From positions 12,615,479 through 12,679,478 of the forward strand of contig CM060068.1 in NCBI GenBank assembly GCA_030533445.1: a stretch of DNA of 64,000 nt. Direction: 5' to 3'. Positions 1 through 12,398 of this stretch are shown piece by piece. The notes beneath the pieces are model-generated. The model was not told the origin of the DNA, ran no database searches, and saw nothing but the letters and a program-made list of their open reading frames with translations. The number at the start of each line of letters is the position of its first letter. The first letter of the stretch is position 1. The translations under genes and the position numbers were made by a program. This DNA is from Cyprinodon diabolis (taxonomy: Eukaryota > Chordata > Actinopteri > Cyprinodontiformes > Cyprinodontidae).

Positions 1-189
1 TCAGGTAGACTTGCCCTCTCCAAGATAGGGGGAGTTGCTACCTCAAGTTGAGGTCTTTGGGGTCTTGAGGTCTTGTTCACGAACAATGGGAAAATGCAAC
101 GGGAGATTTAAAAATCTGCTGCTGCTGTACTGTTGTTTAATACAGTGATGATGTCTGTTATTACCATTACCCTCTTGAAAGAATGTTGC

Positions 190-245
190 AGGTATATCCT
201 ACCAGTAGGAGGCCCAAGGGATGGCCCAGGACATGCTGGGGAATC
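190..245 (+). mobile_element. scrap of the same Rex3-like LINE end
   Basis: CCTACCAGTAGGAGGCCCAA GGGATGGCCCAGGACATGCT GGGGA corresponds to GTCCCACCGAGAGGAGACCC AGAGGATGG... at 22312-22350. It is short and decayed. Confidence 0.45.
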
Positions 246-894
246 TGTTTATTTATTTTTATTTTATTTTATTTGCTAATACAGACAGAGGGCTTCTGAG
301 AATGTATAAGTTATCATTATAGAGGAGAAGCCTAGCTTTTTAAATGACCAGGTAAGATTCCAAAGGAGGCCGTCCTTTGACATCAACACTACTGTTTTTC
401 TTACCTCTGTTTTCTCGTTGATAACATGATTAATTATGTACAGCTACAAGTAGTTGATCATGTGTCATCTCCATAGCAGTTGTTGGTTGATTTGATGTAC
501 TGTGATACTGGGAGCTAATGCCTCGCCTGAATTACTTTATTAGACATAGTTTTGGTTCTTTGATGCAGGGTGAATGTGGCCTTGTCTTTACGAAAACCTC
601 ATCAGACTCTAAAACACCAGGGGAGACTGTTTTTGCAGCAGAGCACTGTTGAAAAATTGTTTTTTAATGGATGCTTAGCCTAAAAGTTTTGGGTCTAGCA
701 TCCCTAGTGGCTAAAAGTTCCAGTGTTGCTCCTCACATTCATAAAGGCCAGAGAAAGAGCATTAACTGCAAACACACTACCCTGGGAGCGGATGAGCTAA
801 TACTTTACTGTCATGCACTCAATATAACTACCTTTTATAGAACAAAGTAGGGCTGAATTGTTAAAAGAATACCAATATAAAATCTCTGCAGGAT

Positions 895-1120
895 AGCGAT
901 TTCCAACCCTGGTCCTCAGGGACCACTGGTTTGCATGTTTTAGGTGTCTCTATGCTACCACTCACCAGACTGAAATGACAGGGTTACAAACAGACACCTT
1001 TAGCACATGATGGCGTGCTGATGAGGCCATATGATGATTTGAATCAGGTCTGTTGAAACAGTGTCATATCTAAAACATGCAGTATAGTGGTCCCTGAGGA
1101 CCAGAGTTTGCAACCACTGA
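895..1120. mobile_element. foldback MITE with about 50-base inverted ends
   Basis: The left end, TTCCAACCCTGGTCCTCAGG GACCACTGGTTTGCATGTTT, is inverted at the right, where TAAAACATGCAGTATAGTGG is followed by TCCCTGAGGACCAGAGTTTG. The arms match over about 50 bases with few mismatches. This is a familiar fish short DNA repeat. No clear target duplication could be read. A 63-codon minus frame overlaps it and is not a gene. Confidence 0.68.
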
Positions 1121-4100
1121 TCTATGAGACATGACAAACATGCAGAAAGAGCTGTATTGGTACAAAAACCAAACATAGCAATCTGCCCCAATGAAATAGG
1201 TGTATCATTGTATCATGCTTTGAAAAAACCCTTTCAAGGATAAGGATTTTATTCACAGTATTTGGGGATATATAGAACAATAAATATTTGAAACAAATAT
1301 TTTAAAAGCTCAAGAGTTGTAATTCTGCAGCATTCATCAAAGTGTTTAGACAAAAGCTAATGTATATGTTATTACGACGACCTAGACTAAAATCTGATGC
1401 AAATCTATAATTGCGAAGGTTTTAAATCAAGGATTGAATAAGCATTCCCAAACATATTCTAAAACAAAATTGGACAACATTTGTCAGGTCTTTCTACAAA
1501 GCTTTTAAAGACTATCCAAAAACCTAAAAAAAACGTAAAGGTATACCTAGAAACTATCAAATTCAGGGCTCTGATATTATTGCAAACCTTAAATCTTTTC
1601 TTCTTGGAATAGCATTTTGAAACCATGAGGACAGTATTTCTGCAGTTTCATAATTTTGCAATATTTTGTTGTAGTCGATCCAAACAACCCAAGTAAACAC
1701 TGATGTCTGTGGCTGGCCATTAACAAAAATGTGAAAAGGTTTGAGGGCTAATAATAAAAATCTTTTATTACATTTTTGCAGGGAAGCAGAGCCTGTTATT
1801 AATCAAATACGTTTGTTTGACAAAAAAAAAAGGCTGTCCATCAAAAGCAAGTTAAAATGCCATATCCCAGAGTAAGAGCGGCTGGGAGACATCAGGAAAG
1901 TCAAACAAGGATAAAAATTGGAGTGCCAAAGCGAGGCATATTCTATAAACACTGCTCTTCCTGCTGTGCCGCTATCTAACACCTCCTTCATTTCTTTTGT
2001 TTTCACTCCATTGCTCCAGGCTGACAGGCCTCTCTTAGGCCCACTGCTTCAGAAACAGCTGTACCTATTTCTCACCAATTAGCCAGTAGGAGTGTGCAGA
2101 AATGTTCCGTCTTATACAGAAAATCTAGCCATAACCTAAAATGTGATAAGGTGTTACAGTGGAACAAAATCCATTACATGCTGACGTACAGTACCAAAAG
2201 GAGGACTCGCAGACACATTCTCTAATTTGCTGTATATTTACGAGAAGCTGTAGCGTATACTGGGAGCTGAACTCCATTTAATGAGAGCAGAGATGCAGCC
2301 AACCAAATCAAAAGTGGTCATGTCATTAGGAAACCAACAGCAAATTATTTTGATTAGAGCCGCCGGCTTAATAGCAGCCCAAGTTGATGAATAAAGCAGA
2401 GTTTTTTAAAACAAAAGAAAAAAACCCCCAAAAAACAGAGTGATGATGCAGTCCAGCCTTATCTTCTTCAACTTTCAGATTAATTATGCAGGGTGTGAAC
2501 ATGCAAGATTTACAATGTTTGTCATTGCTTTTAGGGGACGGCCATGGCTCTATAAGAAAGGTAGTTTAGAGCAGAAGCAAGGTGTTGTCAAATCTTTACC
2601 CACATGTTTTAAACGAGATTAAAAGTTGTTTATCTAGTGCTTAAATTCTCACAAAAATCTGTTTGTTTAAATGTTGCTTTTACTAAGTTTGGAGCTAAAG
2701 CTTTGCTATAATACAGACTTAATTTTGCTGGATAAGTAGAAGGGAGAATTAAAAAACATGACTCGATAATTTGTGCACGACATGATAAAGCTGTTAACTT
2801 AAATGATTTGCAGATTTCTTTCTTTTTTTTGTGCTCTGTCACACTTAAAGTGCCCAAAGTCGTACCCATAAAAATGAGATCCTGAACAAAGCACACCAGA
2901 TGCCAGTATAGTTTTCACCGAAGGTATAATATGTTTTCCTGCTTCCTCAGAGACAAACACCAGATGATGGAATGTCCAGCAGGGACATCTTCTTCTGTTG
3001 CTTCGGTGAATACAAATGAATACCTGGACATGCATAATCATCTGCCTTCAGAATTTGGCAGCTAAAAAGAAGTCGATGCTTCACTTTGCACATAAATGTG
3101 TTTTTTTTAAGGGTGAATACTAAAAATCATTGCAGACTAGATATCCTCTTTTTTAGTTTACGTTTTATTCAGACTTTTTTGGTCATCATCTCTATGACTT
3201 CTTCTATTGTAACATATGACATAAACAAGAATATATTGACCTGATCTTCAAAGAGTCTATAACGCTTTTATTGACTGGAGACTGAAATGTTTGCACGTAA
3301 TCATCTTGTACTGAGAACTAATAATTGTTTTACAATGCTGGGCCAGATGCTCTTGGAGATTATAAAATCACAATTTAAGTAAAGAGTGGAAATAGGTATA
3401 GGGGAAGCAGGTCCTAGGCATTCTGATGCAACATTTTGTAACTTCATATCATCCATGCTCTGGTTATGCTGTGGTTATTATAGCCCAGTGTGAGACAACA
3501 ACAGCGTTCTTCTGCAACTTATATTTGCCATATTCTTATGAGAATGTCTTCCAACTCATTCAATATGAGAATAAATAAGCTAAGTTCAAGGAAGATGTAT
3601 TCCCTGAAATTCACTTATTTCACAATTTTTCAGCTTTTTGATATCTTTTGCTATTTTTTTTTTCTAATACTGGAATTAGAGTTGAATGAGTCCTTCTGCT
3701 GGGTTTGGAATTGTACCCTTGTTATAAATGGCTAAAATTTGGTGCAATTTTAAAACAAGCAGTTTAAAGGAAATGGAAACATCATCAATCAGGTGCCAGA
3801 AAATCCATTCACCTCTCCATGCACCAAAAAGACAAACAAAAGTCAGATCAGATTGATCAAAAGTACAACACAGGTAATTATATGAATACTATGATACTTT
3901 GGAAGCATTTTATCCATTTTTTCTAATTACTTTTACAAAACAGATTTTGTCCTCCTTCAACCATTTAAAGATCAAATAATTTAAATCTTTCAGGACAAGG
4001 TGGTGTCTAAAAGTTATTCATAGAGTAGTACTATATATTACAATAATATAGGGTAAATATAGCTGATATTTTAAGTTATAAGTTCTTTTAAACAATCTGT

Positions 4101-4947
4101 TCAGTAGAAATTGGCAGGGAAACTTTTAAATAACTAAAATATTTTTTGTGAACTACTTCTTACTTTTTACAAAAAGAAAAACAAAAAAATGAATACTTTG
4201 AAGTGGCCATATGAGTTAAGATTATTTACAAATGTATTACTTTTTAAAATATATTTTACAGTGTTTATGAAACATTGATCTCTAATAAAATATATTATGA
4301 TTTTGTAAAGAGAGCATAATTTTCTTGGACAGCTATTGAAGTGTAATGGAGAAACGGTTGGAGATACTGGAAACTAAAGAGTAAACAAATAAATGGACGA
4401 AAACAAGACCTGTAGGTCTCAGATGAGAAAGTTAGAATGCTCTCTTCTAGCTGATAAATCCTTGAATAGCATCCCAAATAGGAGGCTGCTTAAAAAAATC
4501 TATATGACTATTAGCTTAGCTTTAGAAAAAGATGTCTTGTTTAACTTGTTAATCCCTGAACACTATCTTGACTGCGAAACAGGTATGATTTAAACTCAAC
4601 ATTCAGGTTTGCAATTACACTAAATCCATTTAATGTATTTTCGATGTAAATACAGAAGCCCTTTATCAGTGACGGAGACAAGCTTTCAGGCGTCTACAGC
4701 CTAACAGTGGATCCAGTCTAAACTGGACATTATGGACGTCATAGTACTGTATATGGGGAACATTTATAAAAAGTAGACGATATGCAGATGTGACCTGTAC
4801 CAACAGTCTTAATTTAGACTTATATATGCAGGTCTACAATATGTATACATTGTCTACATTTTGTTTTTCAAATAACATAATGCCACTTATCTTCTGCAAA
4901 TTAATGTTCCCATTTAGCTATGATGTCATAATCACACTTGAAGTTAA

Positions 4948-5389
4948 AGGAATAGTACACCCAAAACAGGATTAGCCTTCATTTTCTACTCACCCCCATG
5001 CTGAACAACACACTTTCATCTGGTTTGGTCTGCCGCGGTTTCCGTAGACTCGTGAACGCGCTTTTAGGAAATCCAATACACTACTGTTTATGCTCTAAAA
5101 ACATTCTAAATGACTTTGTTTCGAGTAAATTATGGACGCTACCCACTCAGGACTCTTGGAATACATTGGACGAGCAGTATGGAGGAATATTGACACGTTT
5201 TTTGTGGACTTTTATGGACCTTTCTGCCTCGGGCGCCATAGACCTCCATTATTTGAATGTAAGCAGACAGCAAGAAGCCTCCCAGATCTCCAGATGCATT
5301 TGAGATATCAAAAAAGTACTCCAGAGTGTTGTTCAGCATGAAGGTGAGTAGAAAATGAAGGCTAATCATGTTTTGGGTGTACTATTCCT
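4948..5389. mobile_element. TTAA-flanked element, deletion derivative of the foldback family
   Basis: TTAA at 4944-4947 and 5390-5393 flanks a 442-base element with the same termini as the copy at 52207-53118 (AGGAATAGTACACCCAAAAC inverted at the right). It keeps only about 60 bases of the left arm, joined directly to a nearly complete right arm that starts CACTTTCATCTGG. The loop and most of the left arm are therefore missing. It aligns closely with both arms of the larger copy. Confidence 0.8.
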
Positions 5390-5696
5390 TTAAGGAAATT
5401 TCTAATTCTCATGAGTTTTTATAGGTTTTAACATTAGATCAAGCTCATGGTTTTCTAAAGCTTCACTGTTAATCTACCATTTCTGCTTCTAATACTTTTT
5501 TTTTTTTTTTTTACAATCAATAGTAGGTATCTTCTTTATTTAAAGTTTTAATTTAACCAATTTAAGCTCACCCTGCAATTTTGCAGAAATGCAGTACTTC
5601 AAGCCTTGTGTTCTTTATTTTTTGTTTGCCTCTGTGCATGATTGCAATTTATCATGTGTAGCTCTGAGAGACGATATGATTTTACTTTGTGCTTAC

Positions 5697-5859
5697 CCCA
5701 TGAGAGGATCCAGGGCTATTCCTTTTGGATTCAGCAGGTCCAGTTGAAGTATTGTAACACATGTGTCTCCAGCATGATTGCAAACAAATATTTTGTCAGA
5801 GACACGGTCAACAAAATAGAAGTTTCCCGTCAACCAATCAATGGCCATCTGTTCCAGAT
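5697..5859 (-). CDS. lrp1b: lrp1b exon: continuation of the first YWTD beta-propeller (probably exon 7)
   Basis: A 163-base exon, phase 1 in and phase 2 out, 53 complete codons. The translation starts [17 protein letters not shown], then [18 protein letters not shown] and [16 protein letters not shown]. These are near-identical to the LRP1/LRP1B propeller-1 signature ([14 protein letters not shown]... NPKGIALDP). The acceptor is CCCTTTGCAG|AT and the donor is GG|GTAAGC, a good consensus. The first two bases complete a histidine codon begun in the previous exon. Several residues ([23 protein letters not shown]) look more LRP1-like than human LRP1B-like, while the upstream modules are clearly LRP1B-like. 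Human LRP1B has diverged here, so this fits a conserved ancestral sequence. The next propeller exon (expected to begin KxFFTDYG) is not found below 5696. Confidence 0.93.
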
Positions 5860-8065
5860 CTGCAAAGGGTATATAAAGGAACAGTGAGTCATTCTGCAAA
5901 TAAAATGAATTATTATGAAAACAACATTCTCTGAAAAGCATGCAGGCACAAGCAAAACCTCTGGGAAGGAAACAAATCTTATCTTGGTGACATTGTGCAG
6001 AAGCTGATTTTTTGGTATCTGTTTATCTATTCAGCTATGTAACAGATCAGTATTTTTGATTTATAAAAGGGAGTAAAATATTTATTCTATTTGAAATTAA
6101 AACTTAAAATGCATATCACATAGAATGCAAGTTAGTTCTTAAAAGTTTTCTCAATTTGCAAACTCAAAAGTGCCTATAATCATTGTTTAGGAAATCACTG
6201 TGTGAGCCTATTGATCTTTGTCTTTGTCTGACAAACTTGTGGCACCTGTGAGAAAGTAATCCAGCCCAGGATGATTGGAACATGGTTTTGGCTCTGCAAC
6301 ATCATTTCCATTTCACTACTAGATCAATGCCCAGGGATAGGACAAAATAAAGGATAGAAATAACCTTGGCGGTCCGGAAGCAAAATGCTGCTAAATGGAA
6401 TCTTTGTAATTTATTTATATCAACACTCATTTTCAGAGCAGATGTTATTTAGCATAATATAACAAATATTTAAGTGCATTTAAGGGATATTCCATAATCC
6501 ATATTCCCTGAATAATTCAATAATTGGCCTTAACAAAAACCTTGATATCATGAGCTACCATGCTTCACTGTCTACAAAGAATTCTGTGTCTTAATTTAGA
6601 AAGTGTCCAGACCAAAACAAATCAGTCTTGCTTTACTGCGTTACAACATAAAAATGTTGCACTTATTTCTATTTAAGTCAGTAAATACTGCTGGATAATT
6701 GGAACCTCTTTAAGCTGATGTGATTAAAAAAAGAAAAACTACAAAGCATGTTTGTCTTTTTAATAGCTTTGCTTTGCAAAGGAGTCTTCTCCCTGTTATC
6801 GTCCTAAATAATAAATGTAGATTTCATTATCCTAGAGATGATGATTGGCTGAGTCATCTCCATTTCACCTATTCTTTGTTCCACTGACTTTTTCTTTTTT
6901 TTTTTCTTCACATTCATGTTATGGTTTATGTCTTAAATAAGAGTTTAGAGTGACATTTTCTAAAATTATTTATGCCTCTCCAAAATGTTAAATCTGTATT
7001 CTAATCAAATTATACTGCACTTGTGAGCAACTTTAGATTTTACTCAGATTCCTGGAAAGAAATGCACATTAGCCATTATGTTCAACAATGGCCACCTCCA
7101 TCTACTAAGACACACATTAGTTTTAAACCTGTTTTTTTTAGAATGAATGACCTTGAATAAATACTACATTATTATTACCTCCGAGTAATAATACCTCCGA
7201 GAAACTTATCTTGCAGGTAGAAATGTAACTTTTTGCAAATATATTGACTGATCTGATGAGTGTAATAAAACTGTTATTTAGAACCAAACTATATTTTTGC
7301 AGCCCTGTTTTGATTGCAGCTTTATGTTCATTGCAGCTTTCATTTATTGATTTCTTAATCTATTTACTTAATATTACTAGCTTTTTAAAATTGTGTATAG
7401 CACTTTGACCAACTAAGCTGCATCTTTAAGTGCTATACAATTAAACTGAGTTGAGTTGAAAAATGTCAAGCACTTTCCCTTAAATGACTGGCATTCAGTC
7501 TTAGGATTACTATTCTAGATATGATTGGAACAACATATCCAATCTGCTTAGAATTGAGCACGGCTACAGATAATTCTAAACCTGAAAATATTTCATCACA
7601 TGCAGATACTTCAATTCTTACACTGTCAACAAAAATAAAATGCGTAATTAGCTGCATTCATGTGAATTACATTAAATGTTGATGTATGCTTCCAATGATC
7701 TGTATGGAAAAGGATTTCTGAAGTGGCAATGCTTTGTCGCCTGCAGGCAGGAGTTAAAGCTGTAGGATGAAAGCGAATCCCAGAACTGCTTAGGCTAACC
7801 TGTCCTAAACTTACAGATAATGAGGAGCTAGTGGAGCCTCGCAGGTAAGAGTGGGGGAGAAGAGAAAGTGGGAGCAAAAATAATATTCAGCTGATGTGTG
7901 AGAAGGCATTTTTATTGTGTACCACAGCTGAAAGAAAATGCAATTTTGTCCTTTTTTCATCTAAAGGAGAGAGAATGGTGAGTTAAATCATCACTAAATT
8001 GGAAGCAAGAAAGGACTATCTAACAGTGAGAGCTGTGAACTAAAGAAAAAAAAAAAGCAACCTAC
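5860..8065 (-). other. lrp1b: lrp1b intron between the two propeller exons
   Basis: This 2206-base intron has donor GTAGGT and acceptor CCCTTTGCAG. It contains a possible LINE 3' tail near 7395-7458 and otherwise AT-rich sequence. A second acceptor-like site (TTATTTGCAG at 5894) lies 34 bases upstream of the used one. Confidence 0.85.
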
Positions 8066-8323
8066 GCTGTATACTTCGCTGTGTTTTAATTTCCAGTTCT
8101 CCTGTAAATCTGCGCAGATTCCTTGTTCCGGCGCAGCGCAGTTGCCCAGAGGACTCAGTAGACAGTGCCCAGCATATCCTTTCCTGGCTGTGCTGGAAAT
8201 CCAATGCCAGTGTTCCATTTACACTTAGGGACCTCAGGGGCTGAAGACCCGTTCCATTTAGATGGGTGACGACAATACGATGTGAGCCACCAATAAGAAG
8301 CACTGGATGACTGTCGCCAGGGT
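8066..8323 (-). CDS. lrp1b: lrp1b exon: start of the first YWTD beta-propeller (probably exon 6)
   Basis: A 258-base exon, 86 codons, phase 1 to phase 1. The translation begins DPGDSHPVLLIGGSHRIVV, followed by THLNGTGLQPLRSLSVNGTL, ALDFQHSQERICWALSTES and QLRCAGTRNLRRFTGELEI. This matches the first propeller blade of LRP1/LRP1B (PPILLIANFETI... LDFIYNEDMICWIES... QLKC). Two N-G-T sequons are present. The acceptor is TTGTTTAAG|AC. Three GT dinucleotides near the 3' end could serve as donor. Only C|GTAGGT at 8065/8066 is both in phase with the next exon and the right length against LRP1B, giving [19 protein letters not shown] would lose three residues and GTTGCT would break frame. The blade is divergent compared with the EGF exons. 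Confidence 0.9.
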
Positions 8324-10287
8324 CTTAAACAAGAGAGGGGGGAAAAAAAAGAAACTTGGTTATTTATTGCAGGGGAACAGTTTTTGCTCAGAAGCTGCAT
8401 CTGAAGAAAAGCTTGTGTCTGTCTCTAAAATCATCACACGGATGCCTGGTTATTTTTCCACAGCCCAGTGGACTTTGATGGGCTTCAGTGACTCCTCTGT
8501 ATCATAATAATCCTCTCGGAGAGCTTTGCAGTTTATGGATTTTATACATAAAATATATAAAATACAGATTTTGATGTCTGATTAAGTAAAAGAAAATCTG
8601 CTTCTCAGGTGCTATAAGCATGCCCATTGCTTTACTTAAGGTTAAAATTTGACTGGTTTAAAAAGCAGCTTTGTGATGGCAAATTCAAATCTGGCCTTTT
8701 GATTAATTTTTGTTTCTTATTTACTGAAGATTTCTTCTTCTCGTGTCACTAAAAGTTTGTTTTGGGTTTTTCTCGTAATTTCTGACATCAGCTGCCGATG
8801 GTATCCTTGGTTAGCAGTTGAAAGCTGTTGCTTTGCACCACAGTTGTTTCTGTTTTCCTCAGGACATTCTAAATGATTTAACTGGCCAATGTTTGTGCAA
8901 TGACTCTGATTGATTTTTCCATCTTTTCTCAGCTTCACAGCTACTTGTTTTTCATCCACAGACAGCTTGCTGGTTTCCATTTAACTGTGCTGTCTGCACA
9001 GCCAAAAACCCAACAGAGTATACGACTATTTAATGTTTAAATAATTAGGGTAATAAAATACACCTAAACAAATCCAAAACAACAACAATTAGTAAACCTT
9101 AATCACATTTCTCAATACATAAGGCAATGGAAAGGTTTCAGTTTTATCAAAAGCAATCCTATATTTGACATTGTGCAAAAAGCCTATGAAAAAATATACA
9201 TAAATAAAAGTTTAAATGTTGGTCTCTTGTCTCATGTTAATATCTTTTATGTCAAATTCAGAAGTTGTTGTTTGTAGGAAAATAAAGAAACAGCAGCACT
9301 ATTCTGGAGGCATGCTGACTAAATGAGCTTTATGATTAAGTTATAGAGTGATAACACACAATTTAATACTAAAACATTAGAACAATAACAGAACGATTGA
9401 ATTTCAGTGGTCATTTTCCCAAATAAATAATTAATTGTGCAGCAGATACAACTTCAAGGTAAAACTAAATGCAATTTAGCAGTGAAAACATGGACATTTA
9501 TAATACATTTAAGGCCCAAAAATTGGGACTGTTAAACCCAAGGTCTGCCTAAGTGTTCTGGGAATTTGCAAATAAACCTAAGAGCTCAACATGGCCCAGT
9601 TATTGTGCTAAATGTCAAAGTTCATGGCAGTACAAGTAGGACATATGAAACTGTAAGACAGGCTTGCCATGGGAAGGTCTTACTTGTATATAAACAGAGA
9701 AAAACAAATGATAATGTCTGATCAAATTACATTTTCAAAAGAGCATGTATATAAAACAGAATTTATTTTAAACAACTTGCAAAGATGAAGATAAAGAGAG
9801 ATTTTTTTAAGCCTAATGTTTCATTCCATGTTGAAAGAAATTCAAACTCAGCATATAAGCGTAGGAAGAAACAACTTAGGTGGGAATGGGTGTACTTTTT
9901 CCCCACCCTGAACCTCCTACCACAGAACATGGTGGTAAAAGGGAAATAAGCTGCTTTTATGGGTTTAATTGACCGTGCGGATTCTCTGACATCAGGTTCA
10001 CCCTCTTAAAAAGGACCCTATTTATCCCAATCTCCCACACAAGTTCAAGTCAAGGGCTGCTCTCCTAATACACGCAATAAATCAGAATGTCGGGTCACAT
10101 AACTTCTAGTGCATGACTCAGATGCAGTTTTTCTAAGATACGGGTACGCTCAGACATTTTGATGAAGGTCTGTTGAAATTTGCCATAATTTACCGTATTT
10201 GGTATAGTATTTTCTCCTTAAAAAATACACAAATAAAGAGCCAAATGAAATAAATGGCAGCAGTTATACTCCTTTTTTCCAATTAAT

Positions 10288-10345
10288 GTAGGCTTTGAAC
10301 AGTATCTTGCAAAAGTAATTACACCCCATTAAACAGTTTCTATAC
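10288..10345 (+). mobile_element. possible Tc1-like inverted-repeat end
   Basis: AACAGTATCTTGCAAAAGTA ATTACACCCCATTAAAC resembles the start of fish Tc1 terminal repeats (CAGTGCCTTGCAAAAGTATT). The matching far end was not found. Confidence 0.4.
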
Positions 10346-11609
10346 TTTTTTCCTTTTATTACAATTGCACATTTTAACATATTTAATTTTTTTTTTTGTG
10401 TAATATTCCGACTCCGAGTTGCCCAGATTTATGTAACAGCCTCAGTATTAAGGAACGTTCAATATTTTGCACATATAAGAATGTCAAAAGTATGGTGGGC
10501 ATCTGTAGAACCATCTTTTTAGCAGAAACACTTTTTACTTTTTTATTGAAATTATGTCTGAATTATAACATACATCCCCCTAGTACAATGCTGCAACTGT
10601 GTTGATGGTCTACAAAGCTATATTTTGAATATTAGTTTTTTTTTTTATTCTAAACAGTTTTGCAGATGGAAAGAAAAAATCTGTTTTGGACTCAACTGAT
10701 CGGAGTACCTTGTGTTTTATGCTTAGTCCGCAACATTTCAGAAGCTGATTCTAAGGGTTATTTTTCTGTAGCAGATTTCTTCTTAGCACCAATCCTTCAG
10801 GGTAATACTTAAATCTTGAACTATTATATTATCAGTGCATATAAACATTTCGATCACAGGTGTTGCCAATCACACATTTATTTTTGTTTTCACAAACCAC
10901 CACATCTTTTAGAGGAATTGTGTTAGAGTGAGAGACAAAAATATATATCTGAGCTGTAGATTCAATGTTATTTAGCCAGTCTATCGTGATACTCCCAGTG
11001 TTATCATGCCAATTTTGTAACTGCCTTCTCTAGATGATGGATTGAACAGCTTGGGGTGTATATTAACCTAATATAACCTTTATAAACTAACCAAGCTTTA
11101 AATATTGTCACAACGATATTCATAACTGTCTGAAGTTTACTCTTAATGATACTGTTCAGAAACTTTTGTTAACTTTGCATTATTGGTTAGTTCAGCTTCA
11201 AACTATATAATCTCTCCAGCCTGTCACCCTGTTTAGCTGTGACACAGCTTTAGATGGAAGCATTCGCTGCGCTGCTTTGTCCGTAACTGAATCTAAAGAC
11301 AATAGAGTTGTGCCAGTTTTTCTATGTTGTTTTTCTCCTATAGCTTTGGACTTATCTTTTATTGTGACTAACTGTATTTGCTGTCTTTCATCATTTTTAC
11401 TTAAAAAAGCTCTGAGCACGACTTTCTTCTCTGGATAGAGACACATATTATGCTAGTTTACCATTAAATTCTTTAACATATAACGTGTTTATCTTCTCCA
11501 CTGTTGCTGCATGCATGCTCAGAGTGAGGGATTGCTGCATGCGGGGGTAAAGGACACAAAGCAAGCTAATGTCTATTGTTGTCTTAACTAATCTGTCTGC
11601 TTAATCTTT

Positions 11610-11702
11610 TTTTTTAATCTTTGCCTCTGTAAAGTGCCTTGAGATGACGTCCATTGTCAATTAGCGCTAAGTAAATAAATAAACTGAAATGAATCAAATA
11701 AA
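11610..11702 (+). mobile_element. LINE 3' tail fragment
   Basis: GTAAAGTGCCTTGAGATGAC ... AATAAATAAACTGAAATGAAT is the terminal block of the fish L2-like tails. Nothing of the element body precedes it. Confidence 0.58.
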
Positions 11703-12192
11703 CTTCTTAGACTTGAGCAGAGGGTTTATACAGAGCTCATTTAGGCCGGTTAACTATTAGCCAATGATGTGACCTCAGAAGGCAATCACCTCATTTTTTA
11801 TTTTTTTTTTACCAATGGCTATCAATGTAAAGTGTTCTGAATATACTGGTGCTACAGATATTGCAGTTATATTTAAGCAAAGAATTAGATTTCTTTTGAA
11901 CTTCATAACTCTGCATTCTATCATTTAAATGATCAGCTTTAAGCATATTTGTATAATGTAGCCCCACTGACAATGTAGGAAAACAGACAAATGACAGGAA
12001 AATAAAGCAAATACATGTAGATGACTAAATCAAATACAATTCAAAGCCAAGAACAAACAAAATAGATAAATAATCAGTTTAATGGAGAGAAAGAAGAGGC
12101 AACATTATACATGAGAAAGTTTGCTATCATATCAATAAAAAGATATACAAATGTGTGTGTTTTTCCTCTACAGGAGCTATTTGCCATTCTAC

Positions 12193-12398
12193 AGCAGGGG
12201 TAGTCAAAGCTATTCGTTGATTGTTGGTCCAGTATGTGTTTTAGATTTGTCCCTATTTCTGCACATCTGATTTTAATTAATAGATAAATAATATGATTTC
12301 GCTAAACGGCAATCATCTAAATAAGGTGTGTTACAATCAGAGAAACATCAAAAAGCTGCAGAACACTGAACCCTTGAAGACTGGACTTGAGTCCCACT
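12193..12398. mobile_element. degenerate relative of the foldback MITE
   Basis: GGGGTAGTCAAAGC at the left, an interior with TCTGCACATCTGATTTTAAT, and GAACCCTTGAAGACTGGACT TGAGT at the right resemble the same family as 895-1120, but with much divergence. Confidence 0.42.

Larger units (their letters stand above)
1..5696 (-). other. lrp1b: lrp1b intron after the last visible exon (partial)
   Basis: The donor side is at 5696; no following exon is recognisable on the minus strand, so the intron runs off the window. Within it I see a Rex3-like LINE scrap near 190-245, a foldback MITE at 895-1120 and a TTAA-flanked element at 4948-5389. The rest (about 1120-4940) is AT-rich unique-looking sequence with short chance open frames and no recognisable coding or RNA feature. 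Confidence 0.75.

Noticed and set aside
5860..5941. Upstream extension of the propeller exon ([11 protein letters not shown] and beyond)
   Set aside because: The reading phase is incompatible with the preceding exon, and the text has no counterpart in LRP1/LRP1B, so it is intronic.
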